Below, in pieces: positions 26,386-34,884 of a DNA stretch of 64,000 bases. The stretch lies in assembly GCA_964498525.1 (NCBI GenBank), contig CAZCGU010000002.1, positions 248,001 to 312,000 of the forward strand, read 5' to 3'. Both the position numbers and the translations under genes were made by a program. Within the stretch, counting starts at the first letter, position 1; each line of letters begins with the position of its first letter. This stretch comes from DTU098 sp964498525 (GTDB taxonomy: Bacteria; Bacillota; Desulfotomaculia; Desulfotomaculales; Pelotomaculaceae). The notes beneath the pieces were generated by a model. That model saw nothing but the letters and a program-made list of their open reading frames with translations. It was not told the DNA's origin and did not search any database.

Positions 26386-28104
26386 CTATTCCTGCATTAG
26401 TTTTATTAACTGGTTAAGGAGGATCTTGGTCTCCGCGGTGGTTTCCCCCAGCAGACCCGCTATTTCCTGGGAAACAGTCATTAGTTTTTTAATTACTTCC
26501 CGGGTCCGTTCAATTGTCTGGGTTTTTACATGTAAAAGTTCTTCTTGCTGGTTTATTTCTTTGGTAATATCAGTAAATATGCCTGCCACCATATTTTCAA
26601 GCGGGAAAACAATCTGACGGGCGATAGTCCTGTTTCTCAGGATGCAGAAATCAGACACTACAGCTTTCTTTTCTTCAAGGGCAAGCTGAAACTCCCCCGG
26701 GTCAATAAACTTATCAAGCGGTTGGCCGATTATCCGCCCGCCCCGGGGACCAAACATTTTTAACGCTGCCGGATTGATTTCTGTTACAACCAGGTTTTTG
26801 TCAGCTATAATCACAGCATTGGGCATGGCGCCCAAAACCTGATTGGATATGGATTCAGCCCGCTTTCTCATGTAGGGAATGCACATCTGCGGTTCAGCGT
26901 GACCCATGTATACCGCCACGGCTTTTTCCCGGCAGGAATTAAAGCCACAGGCGCCGCAGTTTAACTCATCCTGCGGTGTAAATTTGCCTGTCTGCGCCAG
27001 GATGTCCTTGATTTGTTTTTCGCTGGGGTCCGGCAGCTTGACTTTCCTGTTTGCAAATTTTCGGATCAAATTTGCGGCGGGCAGGTGCAAACTTTGTTTT
27101 GTATCAGTTTTATTACCTAGTTTATTGCGGGCATAGAAATCAAGTAATTTTTGTTTTTTAGAATAAATATTATCTTCAGTGACTCCTGCCGGTCCTCCCA
27201 GGCAACCGCCGCTGCAGGCTAGCATCTCTACAAATCCCAGCATCTGGCTTTCATTAAGACTGCGAAAATTATTAAAAAGATCAATGCAGTTTTGCAAACC
27301 AGTTACCGTTTGCACAGCACCGTCCATGATATCGGTGCTGAGGGATGTTGTCAGGAGTTGACCTCCCTCAGTGGGAAACAGGTTGGCCTTGTCCGGTATA
27401 TAGCCGTCAAAGGCTGCGTCTTCAATGCTGTTAGAATCAATTGCTTCCCCGGCAATCCAGTCCCATAATTCCTTGAATCCCAGGGCATAATCGACGGCGC
27501 CCTGCACTTTGTCAGAAAGGATTTCACCTTTCTTTGCAATGCAGGGTCCTACAAATACCACCACACAGCCGGGATATTGCTTTTTCAGCAGCCTGCCGTG
27601 GGCGATCACAGGGGAAACCAGGGGGGACAGATAAGGGAGGAGGTGTGGGTAATGCTGTTCAATAAGGTTGACCACTGCCGGACAGGCGCTGGAGATAACC
27701 GGCGCAGGATGGTCAATATGGTGATGCTCCTTAGAGATAAGCTCCGCCCCCACTGCAGTAAGCCCGACATAGGAGAAACCCAGTTTCTTCAGGAGGCCCG
27801 GCAGAACCAGTGGCCGGGCTAACGGCAGGTGGACCGGGAAAGAGGGAGCGACACTGGCGATTACCCTGACGGACTTGTTTGCCAGATGATCCCTTATCTC
27901 CGCCAGTTCATTTTTAACCACCTTTGCCTTTTGCGGGCAGACTAAAGTACAGTGGCCGCACTGTACACAAATTTCCTCTATAACCTTGGCGTGAGTCTGG
28001 ATATTGTTAGGACTGGAGTTGATGCAGATTGCCTTCAAAGGGCATGAACGGACACATTTGTAACAGTCGCGGCATTTGGCGTCATTCGTTTTAATTAAAG
28101 GCAT
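26386..28104 (-). CDS. Sensory [FeFe] hydrogenase with ferredoxin, H-cluster and PAS domains
   Basis: 572 residues. Two [4Fe-4S] motifs at the N-terminus (Cys11/14/17/21 and Cys46/49/52/56), then an H-cluster domain with Cys141 (SSACPAVV), Cys188 (FVGPCIAKKGE) and Cys297/Cys301 (EMLACSGGCLGG). A further Cys group follows (CGACGFNSC near 390), then a PAS domain and a coiled-coil tail. In catalytic enzymes the first motif is TSCCP; here the proton-relay Cys is Ala140, as in the putative H2 sensor HydS. It probably reports H2 or redox state to the downstream phosphatase. Overlaps the upstream ferredoxin gene by 10 bases. Confidence 0.88.
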   Translation of the reverse strand: MPLIKTNDAKCRDCYKCVRSCPLKAICINSSPNNIQTHAKVIEEICVQCGHCTLVCPQKAKVVKNELAEIRDHLANKSVRVIASVAPSFPVHLPLARPLVLPGLLKKLGFSYVGLTAVGAELISKEHHHIDHPAPVISSACPAVVNLIEQHYPHLLPYLSPLVSPVIAHGRLLKKQYPGCVVVFVGPCIAKKGEILSDKVQGAVDYALGFKELWDWIAGEAIDSNSIEDAAFDGYIPDKANLFPTEGGQLLTTSLSTDIMDGAVQTVTGLQNCIDLFNNFRSLNESQMLGFVEMLACSGGCLGGPAGVTEDNIYSKKQKLLDFYARNKLGNKTDTKQSLHLPAANLIRKFANRKVKLPDPSEKQIKDILAQTGKFTPQDELNCGACGFNSCREKAVAVYMGHAEPQMCIPYMRKRAESISNQVLGAMPNAVIIADKNLVVTEINPAALKMFGPRGGRIIGQPLDKFIDPGEFQLALEEKKAVVSDFCILRNRTIARQIVFPLENMVAGIFTDITKEINQQEELLHVKTQTIERTREVIKKLMTVSQEIAGLLGETTAETKILLNQLIKLMQE

Positions 28105-28361
28105 TTAGTACCCTCATTTACAGCTGGTAAAATTTCTTGTTTAAATATATTTACAACATTTTCAGGTTTAATCCCTGTATAGAGTTTTTCTCCAATCGTG
28201 ACGGTCACCCCGCCAGTGCATTTCTCGTGGCAAAAACAGCCTTTTAATAGAATTTTGTCTTCCAGTTGGAATTCGGCTATCAAATCTTCAATTTCAGCAA
28301 TAACTTTTTTAGAACCCTTCAAGAAACAGGAGCTTCCCACACAAACTTGTATAGTTAGCAA
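28095..28361 (-). CDS. Thioredoxin-like [2Fe-2S] ferredoxin (NuoE-like)
   Basis: 88 residues of the NuoE/HydC thioredoxin-like fold with cysteines at 7, 12, 44 and 48 (plus Cys42), arranged as C-x4-C ... C-x3-C, the [2Fe-2S] pattern. It overlaps the start of the sensory hydrogenase gene, so it likely hands electrons to or from the H-cluster protein. First gene of a three-gene operon; its start ATG/TTG is preceded by GGGGGGC. Confidence 0.88.
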   Translation of the reverse strand: MLTIQVCVGSSCFLKGSKKVIAEIEDLIAEFQLEDKILLKGCFCHEKCTGGVTVTIGEKLYTGIKPENVVNIFKQEILPAVNEGTKCL

Positions 28362-28852
28362 AAATAGCCCCCCTATATTATCCGCTTTTAAATTATTATA
28401 AAAATACCTGGTTTTTATATTATATATCCTTTTTTGTTATAGTCCCGGAAACCAATCTATTATAAGGTGTTTTCCGCTAAATGAAGCAGTCAATAGGGCT
28501 GTTTTCGCTAACCTAACAAGCCCGGATATTGATGGTATAGCCTGTTCAGAACATGCTGGATATAATGACCATATCACGGCAAGGGAAAAGGATGCCTTAA
28601 AATCGGTGAGCTGTTACAGCAGACCACCAAGACATCCACCAGTCAATGCATAATCATTGTAACAAATTATGAACTAGTTGAAAATCCCCGGACGCGTTTT
28701 TTCATGTACGATGTGCAGCGTGCAGCCCTTTTCCAGCAACTTCTCTATTACAATCGGCATCGGTCGGTAATTGATGGCATGTTCTTGATGATGGCGTTCT
28801 TCAACTGGCTGGCGAAGTTTTCAGGGTGTCCCCCCATTTGCCCGTTTACTCT
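28362..28852. other. 490-base intergenic region with possible gene relic
   Basis: No intact gene. The part next to 28361 is AT-rich and should hold the promoter of the hydrogenase operon. On the minus strand, between about 28830 and 28675, two overlapping frames give protein-like stretches (ENFASQLKNAIIKNMP and MPIVIEKLLEKGCTLHIVH) that stop quickly. This could be the decayed end of a gene, but I do not recognise it. Confidence 0.3.
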
Positions 28853-30430
28853 TTAAAAGCCGGATTTAAAGCTTTTTTCCGGGGATCTATACTGCAGTGC
28901 CTCGGCCAGGTGTACTTCTTCAATTATTTCCTTGCCGGCCAGGTCGGCTATGGTTCTGGCTACCTTCAGGACACGGTCATGGGAGCGGGCACTGAGACCC
29001 AGGCGTCCGAAAGCTTCTTTTAAAAGGATCCGGGCTGTTTTGTTGAGTTTACAATATTCGCGAACTTCCCGGGGTCCCATACTGGCATTGGAGTGCATCC
29101 TTGCCAAATCCTCCGGCGTCCCCTTCCAATTATCCGCATTATCCGCCCGAAATCTTTGACGCTGAACTGCCCGGGCCTGCTCTACCCTTATCTTAATCTC
29201 AGCCGAACTTTCCCCCCTTGTTTGGTCTGAAAGGTCTTCGTAGGGAAGCCGGGGTACTTCAACATGAAGATCAATCCGGTCCAGGAGCGGACCGGAAAGC
29301 CGGGCCATGTAGCGCTGGATCTGGTAGGGTGTACAAGAGCACTCCCGGACCGGGTCCCCGTAATAACCGCAGGGGCAGGGGTTAAACGCGCCTATTAGCA
29401 TAAACCTCCCCGGATAAGTAAGTGAGGCGTTAATTCTGGAGATGGTCACAACGCCGTCCTCCAGCGGCTGCCTGAGCGCCTCAAGAGTTTCTTTATTAAA
29501 TTCCGGCATTTCATCAAGGAAGAGCACCCCGTTATGGGCCAGGGATACTTCTCCCGGTTTTGGAATCCTGCCGCCGCCGATGATGCTAACGGGCGAGGCC
29601 GTGTGGTGCGGGCAGCGGAATGGCCGTTTCGTTACCAGCGGTTGGTTGCCCGGCAGTTGCCCGGCCAGGCTGTGGATTTTGGTCACTTCAATGGATTCCT
29701 GAAAGGTCATTTCCGGCAGGATGCCCGGAAGGCTTCTGGCCAGCAATGTCTTGCCGGAGCCGGGGCTTCCCAGCATAATTAAATTGTGACCGCCGGATGC
29801 CGCCACTTCCATGGCCCGTTTTGCCGCCTGCTGTCCCTTAATATCTGAAAAATCGGATGCTGCAACCCCGGGCGACTCAAGTAATTCTTTGATGTCCAGT
29901 TTGTAGGGAGGTATTTCCAGTTTGCCGGACAAAAACTCCCCTAGCTGGGCCAGGCTGCCGGCGGCATAGGCGTTAATCCCTTCTACCAGGGCGGCTTCTT
30001 TAACGTTTTCTAGCGGTACGATCACTTCACCCAGGGAAAACTCCCTGGCAGTTAGGACATTGGGCAACACACCTGTTACAGATTTTAAAGAGCCATTCAG
30101 GGACAGCTCCCCCAGGTAAACAAAAAGGTTGCATCGTTCCTGGGGAAGCTGTCCGGTGGCAGCCAAAATTCCCACAGCCACTGGCAAATCATAGATGGGT
30201 CCTTCCTTTTTGAGATCAGCCGGAGCCAGGTTTACAGTAATCCTCTTAACCGGAAACTCAAACCCGGAGTTCTTAATTGCGGAGCGGACACGGTCCTTGG
30301 ATTCCCGGACCGAGGTGTCAGGAAGTCCCACAATATCGAAGCAGGGCAGGCCCCTTGACACATCAACTTCCACTTCCACGATCTGCCCGTCCAGCCCGCG
30401 CAGAACGGTGCTTTTCACAATAGCCAGCAT
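28853..30430 (-). CDS. comM: YifB/ComM family Mg-chelatase-like AAA+ ATPase
   Basis: 525 residues: an N-terminal Lon-like substrate domain (to about 170), then AAA+ with Walker A MLGSPGSGKTLLARSLPG, Walker B VLFLDEMPEF, and a Mg-chelatase-like C-terminal domain with the CPCGYYGDP cysteines. Homologues (ComM) are hexameric helicases promoting branch migration during transformation. ATG 30430 follows GGAGGCGCC. Monocistronic, minus strand. Confidence 0.93.
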   Translation of the reverse strand: MLAIVKSTVLRGLDGQIVEVEVDVSRGLPCFDIVGLPDTSVRESKDRVRSAIKNSGFEFPVKRITVNLAPADLKKEGPIYDLPVAVGILAATGQLPQERCNLFVYLGELSLNGSLKSVTGVLPNVLTAREFSLGEVIVPLENVKEAALVEGINAYAAGSLAQLGEFLSGKLEIPPYKLDIKELLESPGVAASDFSDIKGQQAAKRAMEVAASGGHNLIMLGSPGSGKTLLARSLPGILPEMTFQESIEVTKIHSLAGQLPGNQPLVTKRPFRCPHHTASPVSIIGGGRIPKPGEVSLAHNGVLFLDEMPEFNKETLEALRQPLEDGVVTISRINASLTYPGRFMLIGAFNPCPCGYYGDPVRECSCTPYQIQRYMARLSGPLLDRIDLHVEVPRLPYEDLSDQTRGESSAEIKIRVEQARAVQRQRFRADNADNWKGTPEDLARMHSNASMGPREVREYCKLNKTARILLKEAFGRLGLSARSHDRVLKVARTIADLAGKEIIEEVHLAEALQYRSPEKSFKSGF

Positions 30431-30864
30431 GGCGCCTCCAGGAATAAGGTTAATTTGATAAATTGAAACTTTTTTCTACCAACGGGCTGCTAAATCCTGC
30501 CGGGTTTAGGGAATTCAATGAAGCAGATAACGGGTAAAAATATTTATTGCAAGGGGGTTTGTGGGCAGGACATCTTCATCGCTTGTTATGACAAGCTTAA
30601 AGGACTTGATGAGGCCATAAATCGTGCGTTTTTTCAAGAGGAGAAAACAACATCTTTCATGATCTAGTCCCCAGCCGGCAATTTCGCCGCAGTTCATATT
30701 TGCCCTGGAATCCTTACGCTACCCGGTTATTTTATTTGACCGCCATCCGGTTTCCGCATAAAAGTATCCCGGTGCAAGCTACCAAGACAAGGCATGACAC
30801 TATGCAGCCCTACTAACTCTATCGGCGTTATAAGCCTGATTCTTGAGGGCTTTGGCAGGGCTCT

Positions 30865-30904
30865 TGCAAAAAGCTTCCTTTCCAGCGGAGCGGGGCTTTT
30901 TGCA
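30865..30904. repeat. Long, nested inverted repeat
   Basis: A perfect 10-bp inverted repeat TGCAAAAAGC/GCTTTTTGCA (30865-30874 with 30895-30904) encloses a second stem TCC-AGC-GGA. As RNA it forms a rod of about 40 nt on either strand. It sits 14 bases from the rnhA terminator and far from any other gene. Confidence 0.55.
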
Positions 30905-30917
30905 GGTAATTCCCGCT

Positions 30918-30960
30918 AAAAAAAAGGGGGGCTTAACCATGAATCCTGGTAAAGCCCTCC
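30918..30960 (-). terminator. Intrinsic terminator of rnhA
   Basis: On the minus strand GGAGGGCTTTACCA pairs with TGGTTAAGCCCCCC and runs into eight T (30925-30918). It lies about 120 bases after the rnhA stop. Confidence 0.8.
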
Positions 30961-31082
30961 ATACCTCAAATTTTAAATTTTTGGATGTGAAACAGTTCGC
31001 AAGGCTAATCTGAAGGTTTAAAAGTTACCCGTTTTAATTGCATTTAAGCCGGCCCCCGGTACTTGGTTCTGAATACCGGGTT

Positions 31083-31586
31083 TTAAAGCGGCTCTGTGCG
31101 GATATCCGGCGGCAGACTGGGCTGCTTGGCAGCGTCCACGGCCAGCTGGTCGCAGCGTTCGTTTTCCGGATTGCCGGCGTGCCCCCTGACCCAGATCATT
31201 TTTAAGTCGTGTAATTCGCATAGTTTTAGAAGCCTGGCCCAGAGATCCGCATTCAGGGCGGGATTCTTTTTATCGCGCATCCACCCGTTGGCCCGCCATT
31301 TTTTGGCCCAGTTTTTTTCTATGGAATTCACCAGATACTGGGAGTCCGTGTAGAGTGTCACCCTGCATTTTTCCTTTAAAATTTCCAGGCCTTTAATAGC
31401 GGCCAGGATTTCCATCCGGTTGTTCGTAGTGTCCATGAAGCCGGCGGATAGTTCCTTGCGATGCCCCCGGTACAGGAGCACCACCCCGTAGCCGCCGGGG
31501 CCCGGGTTTCCCGAGCAGGCCCCGTCGGTATAAATGGTAACTTCTTTTAGCGGTTTATGCGGCGAATTGCCGTTATTGGATGTCAT
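31083..31586 (-). CDS. rnhA: Ribonuclease HI
   Basis: 167 residues with the four acidic catalytic residues in place: Asp21 (YTDGACSGNPGPGG), Glu59 (NNRMEI), Asp81 (LYTDSQYL) and Asp146 (ENERCDQLA), plus His136 in VRGHAGN and the basic handle KKWRANGWMRDKK. ATG 31586 lies 7 bases after GGGGGAG; an ATG at 31625 would add 13 residues without a good site. Confidence 0.96.
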   Translation of the reverse strand: MTSNNGNSPHKPLKEVTIYTDGACSGNPGPGGYGVVLLYRGHRKELSAGFMDTTNNRMEILAAIKGLEILKEKCRVTLYTDSQYLVNSIEKNWAKKWRANGWMRDKKNPALNADLWARLLKLCELHDLKMIWVRGHAGNPENERCDQLAVDAAKQPSLPPDIRTEPL

Positions 31587-31757
31587 TAATGCTCCCCCGT
31601 TTATTAATAACAGGCAGACTGCCATGCTTTTTATAAAAATTTTAAGATTCCTTTAAGGGAAAATTAAGCTTTTTATGTAACTATATTACCACAAATACGT
31701 TAACACAGGTTTTTGAATTGTTTAAAACAACGAGAACACTGCAAAGGAGGAACAAAA

Positions 31758-31874
31758 ATGTTTGCGCCGCCGTTGGCAGCAGTGGGAAATGTTATTGTTA
31801 CTTTTGGCTTACTTGGCTTCCTGGGTATCATTGTGCAGTCACTTTCAGATGTAAACCAGGGAGATAATGATTAG
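31758..31874 (+). CDS. 38-residue hydrophobic mini-protein
   Basis: ATG 31758 is preceded by AAAGGAGG at ideal spacing. The 38 residues have one hydrophobic span (VIVTFGLLGFLGIIV) between a Pro/Ala-rich start and an acidic tail ending NQGDND. The strong ribosome site and composition argue for a real gene; the function is unknown. It stands alone between rnhA (divergent) and an antisense mini-gene. Confidence 0.55.
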   Translation: MFAPPLAAVGNVIVTFGLLGFLGIIVQSLSDVNQGDND

Positions 31875-32043
31875 TTGTTGAAATTATACTATATGGGCAA
31901 TGGAATATTCAAGCATGCTAACGTGGCGAAGAAAGCAGGGCCGTCAAATTAAGACGGGCAGGAACATGTTATCAGGCTGTATGTTTAAATTTAGGCTTAA
32001 AACAAAAACCGCAAACCCTTGGCCCGGGCAGCGGTTATTATCA

Positions 32044-32157
32044 TTACAGGTTGCGGATTTCTTCTTTTTCCAGTTGAGGAACAAGGTCTATTTTTACTGA
32101 TTCTGTCCTCTCAAAAAAGGCGTATAAAATGCTCTTTAATGTCTCCACAAGACGCAT
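32044..32157 (-). CDS. 37-residue charged mini-protein
   Basis: ATG at 32157 (minus) follows a perfect GGAGGTG with 9 bases spacing. The product starts MRLVETLKSILYAFFER and ends LVPQLEKEEIRNL: a mildly amphipathic helix followed by a charged helix. No family is recognised. The strength of the ribosome-binding site is the main support. Confidence 0.5.
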   Translation of the reverse strand: MRLVETLKSILYAFFERTESVKIDLVPQLEKEEIRNL

Positions 32158-32382
32158 TTGTTAATTCACCTCCAGTTACTATTATAAAATATTGCCGGAA
32201 ATGATTCATTGATTAATTAATGGGATCCCTTCCAGCATTATTTAATGTAAGGAGATACGCTTTTGCCGATCTATAGTTTAAATTGATGGAGTGATACTAA
32301 AGTTTGGCTGGATATTAAAAGGCAACAGCTAATCGGGTGCGGATAACAAAAGTATATTAAATGATAACGGGGAAAAGTTAAC

Positions 32383-32417
32383 AAAAAGGGTGCAATACGT
32401 TGATTGCACCCTTTTTT
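32383..32417. terminator. Bidirectional intrinsic terminator
   Basis: Stem GGGTGCAAT/ATTGCACCC (32388-32396 with 32403-32411) is flanked by five A on the left and six T on the right, so it can terminate in both directions. On the minus strand it ends the lipoprotein gene at 32504. Confidence 0.85.
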
Positions 32418-32503
32418 GTGCGGATTTATTTGTATCGGTAATTCGAATTTCCAGTGGTAAAAATGAGATTTAACGGCAAATACTATGGAGAACAGTTTCA
32501 ATA

Positions 32504-33367
32504 TTATTTTTCAATGGTCCTTGACCTGAGTTTTCTGCGAATGCAGTAAAAGATGTAGACGCCAACAGCGATAACAGGTGCATAGGGAAGTATAATTACA
32601 AAGAGTATTGCCAGTTCTTCTAAAGTGTTTACCACGCCGTTTACACCCCGCAGCCAACCGGCTTTAAAGCGCATGTTAAAAGGTTCTCCCTGGGTCAAAC
32701 CGGTGGAAAGGGTCTTGGAAGTGCTAAGTTCAAGGTTGATGGTGGCCAGGTTGGTCAGGTTATCCAGTATCTTTAGCCGGGCTTGTTGGGATTCAATCTC
32801 ACCCCGGATGCGGGTAAGTTCATTCTCAATCTCCAGCATTTCCTTCACTGTGCCGGCCCTGGCGAGCAGTTCCAGGAGTCTTTTCTCTTGTCTTTCCAGG
32901 GTTGTTCTTCTGGCCTCCGCATCGTAATACTCTTCGGTAACATCCTTTCCGGTTATATTTTTCCGGTCCACCCGGCCCAGGGCTTCCAGGCGGGTTAAAA
33001 CTTCGTCCAGTCTTTCAACAGGGACGCGCAGGGTGAACTGACCTTGCTTGCGTTCATCATGCTGCCATATGTCGGCGCTCTCCACATAACCTTCCACTTC
33101 TACAGCGAGTCCCTCAACCTGGGAGGAGGCTGCTTCAACATCCGCCACAATGATCGAAAGCCTTACTTCCCGGGTTACCTTTCTTACTGGACCGGACTGG
33201 GCAGCGCCTGCCGAATCGTAACTGATTACCCGGGCGTTTGTGGGGGATGCTTCCTTGGAGGCAGTACCGTTAAAGTTGTTTGAACTTCCGCAACCGCCCA
33301 GTACTGCAATGGAAAGGATAAAAACAATTATAATTTTTAAAATGGCTTTCTTCCTTATAGAATTCAT
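32504..33367 (-). CDS. DUF4349-type lipoprotein
   Basis: 287 residues from ATG 33367, behind AAAGGAAGG. An N-terminal signal with lipobox AVLGGC (Cys26) predicts lipid anchoring. The middle (about 75-250) has the TREVRLSIIVADVEAA ... GYVESADIW pattern and an LEIENELTRIRGEIESQQARL coiled coil of the DUF4349 family, and a membrane helix lies near the C-terminus (ILFVIILPYAPVIAVGVYIF). The role of the family is unknown. A possible GTG start at 33499 lacks support. Confidence 0.85.
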   Translation of the reverse strand: MNSIRKKAILKIIIVFILSIAVLGGCGSSNNFNGTASKEASPTNARVISYDSAGAAQSGPVRKVTREVRLSIIVADVEAASSQVEGLAVEVEGYVESADIWQHDERKQGQFTLRVPVERLDEVLTRLEALGRVDRKNITGKDVTEEYYDAEARRTTLERQEKRLLELLARAGTVKEMLEIENELTRIRGEIESQQARLKILDNLTNLATINLELSTSKTLSTGLTQGEPFNMRFKAGWLRGVNGVVNTLEELAILFVIILPYAPVIAVGVYIFYCIRRKLRSRTIEK

Positions 33368-33720
33368 AAGATTATTTAACCTTCCTTTATTTGTTATCTT
33401 CACCAATGTTGACGACGGAAACAGGGGAAAGGTTCCATGAAATATAAATCCCATGCCTCCGGGTTGAAGAAAAAGGTATTGCTTTAAAACTATCCGCACC
33501 TAAAAAACACAACGAAATTGTGTTGGTGTTGAACAACCCGGCTGTGGTAAAAAAAAGCACGGTCGCTTCATACGGCCATGCAAAAGAAGGAATTGTTAGC
33601 GTCACCGGGCAGTTCAGTTATGCCCGGCGGGTGTCAATTCATTTAATGGTTAACACAATAAATATCAATCAGCAAAAATTACATTTAGCGGCAATGTTTT
33701 TTGGTTTTACACGTGCATAC

Positions 33721-33744
33721 AAAACCCGGGATTAAACCGGGCTG
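33721..33744 (-). terminator. Terminator of the PAS-only gene
   Basis: On the minus strand the stem CCCGG/CCGGG with loop TTTAATC is followed by TTTT, directly after the stop at 33748. The remaining bases to 33368 hold no supported gene. Confidence 0.65.
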
Positions 33745-33747
33745 TGA

Positions 33748-34884
33748 TCATACTTTAGGGGTAGTCCTTATACCATTGGAAATGGTTTGGAGAAAGGTAT
33801 TGGTATGTTTTTTAACCTGCATCATGTCCGTTTTTTGCTCTGATGCATCTTGTTTCCTGGAGCAGGCGCTCTTAATCTTCAGGATCATGTCCGAGCGCTT
33901 GCAGTCGGTTATGTCCAGGACTATTCCAATTATTCCCGCCAGCACTCCGTCAGTATTTGTATAGGTAGCCTTGTTAAAAACAACATCATGGGTAGTTCCG
34001 TCCGCGTACAATACAGTACCTTCATAAACCTGGACACCTGGATTTTGTAGAAGCCTGGAATCCATCTCCTCGTAAGCGTCCGCCAGATTTTTAGGCGCTA
34101 TATCGTGGGCTTTTTTCCCGATAATCTGATCCTTGGGGAGTCCGACGAAAACTTCATAGGCTGTATTGCATTCCTGGTAGACCCCCTGGGTGTCTTTGTA
34201 AAAGATCGGGTTGGGAATGCTTTCGATTAGCCTTTGCAGAAAATTATACTGCTCCTGCAGGGCTTCTTCCGCCTTCTTACGCACCAGGATTTCATGCTGC
34301 AGCTTCTGGTTGGCGGCTATTATTTCGTTGGTCCGTTCCACCACCATTTCTTCCAGATTGTCGCGGTGTTTTTGCAATTCATTTTTCAACCGTTCGCGTT
34401 CGGTAATGTCTGTAACAAATGCGTAATAATACATAGCAATGCCTTCACTATTGCAGACCTGGTGCTCCAATAATTCAACCGGAATTCTAGTGCCGTCCTT
34501 ACGCTGGTATTCCTTTTGGAAGCGTACGGGTTCGCCCGTGCAGCGCATTTTGTCCAGCATTTTAGCCTGGTGTTCGCGCCACTCCCTTGGTGTCAAGTCC
34601 ATATCCCAGGATATGGTTTGTAATTCTTCCTTGGTGTAGCCTGTTAAATCACAGTAAGCCTTGTTGCAAGTCATGATATAGCCGCCGGGGTAGACTGCCG
34701 CAAATGGTTGCGAAGAGCGTTCAATCACATCAGCCAGAAACATTACCCGCTCCTGCATTTTCCAGAATGCCTCATCCGCACGCTTTCGTCTTGTTTCCAT
34801 AGCTTTAAGAAGGGCATTCTCCTGGCGCAGAACTTCCAGTTCCTGGACTAATTGTTCTTCCTTTGACGTATTCTTATCAGTCAC
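33748..34884 (-). CDS. PAS-domain protein without output domain
   Basis: 378 residues: an N-terminal coiled coil (to about 45), a PAS/PAC domain (about 50-165), a long coiled coil (HRDNLEEMVVERTNE to RKKAEEALQEQ), a second PAS/PAC domain (215-335) and a polar tail of about 45 residues. No kinase, GGDEF, HTH or receiver domain follows. The coiled-coil linker resembles that of the histidine kinase at 49.5 kb. It may pass signals through protein contact, or be a kinase that lost its C-terminus. ATG/GTG start at 34884 follows GGAGGGGC. Confidence 0.8.
   Translation of the reverse strand: MTDKNTSKEEQLVQELEVLRQENALLKAMETRRKRADEAFWKMQERVMFLADVIERSSQPFAAVYPGGYIMTCNKAYCDLTGYTKEELQTISWDMDLTPREWREHQAKMLDKMRCTGEPVRFQKEYQRKDGTRIPVELLEHQVCNSEGIAMYYYAFVTDITERERLKNELQKHRDNLEEMVVERTNEIIAANQKLQHEILVRKKAEEALQEQYNFLQRLIESIPNPIFYKDTQGVYQECNTAYEVFVGLPKDQIIGKKAHDIAPKNLADAYEEMDSRLLQNPGVQVYEGTVLYADGTTHDVVFNKATYTNTDGVLAGIIGIVLDITDCKRSDMILKIKSACSRKQDASEQKTDMMQVKKHTNTFLQTISNGIRTTPKV

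Larger units (their letters stand above)
30431..31082. other. 650-base gene-poor region
   Basis: No convincing gene. It holds a long hairpin (30865-30904) and a terminator for the minus-strand rnhA (30918-30960), described separately. A 60-residue minus-strand frame at 30515-30697 has no Shine-Dalgarno site or recognisable motif and is left out. Confidence 0.5.

Noticed and set aside
30515..30697. 60-codon minus-strand frame
   Set aside because: No Shine-Dalgarno site, no motif, not adjacent to related genes.
30920..31014. 24-codon plus-strand frame (MNPGKALHTSNF) behind GGGGGG
   Set aside because: The apparent ribosome site and start are the stem of the rnhA terminator.
33520..33735. 71-codon plus-strand frame between the lipoprotein and the PAS gene
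   Set aside because: No ribosome site, unlikely composition, and it runs into the PAS-gene terminator.
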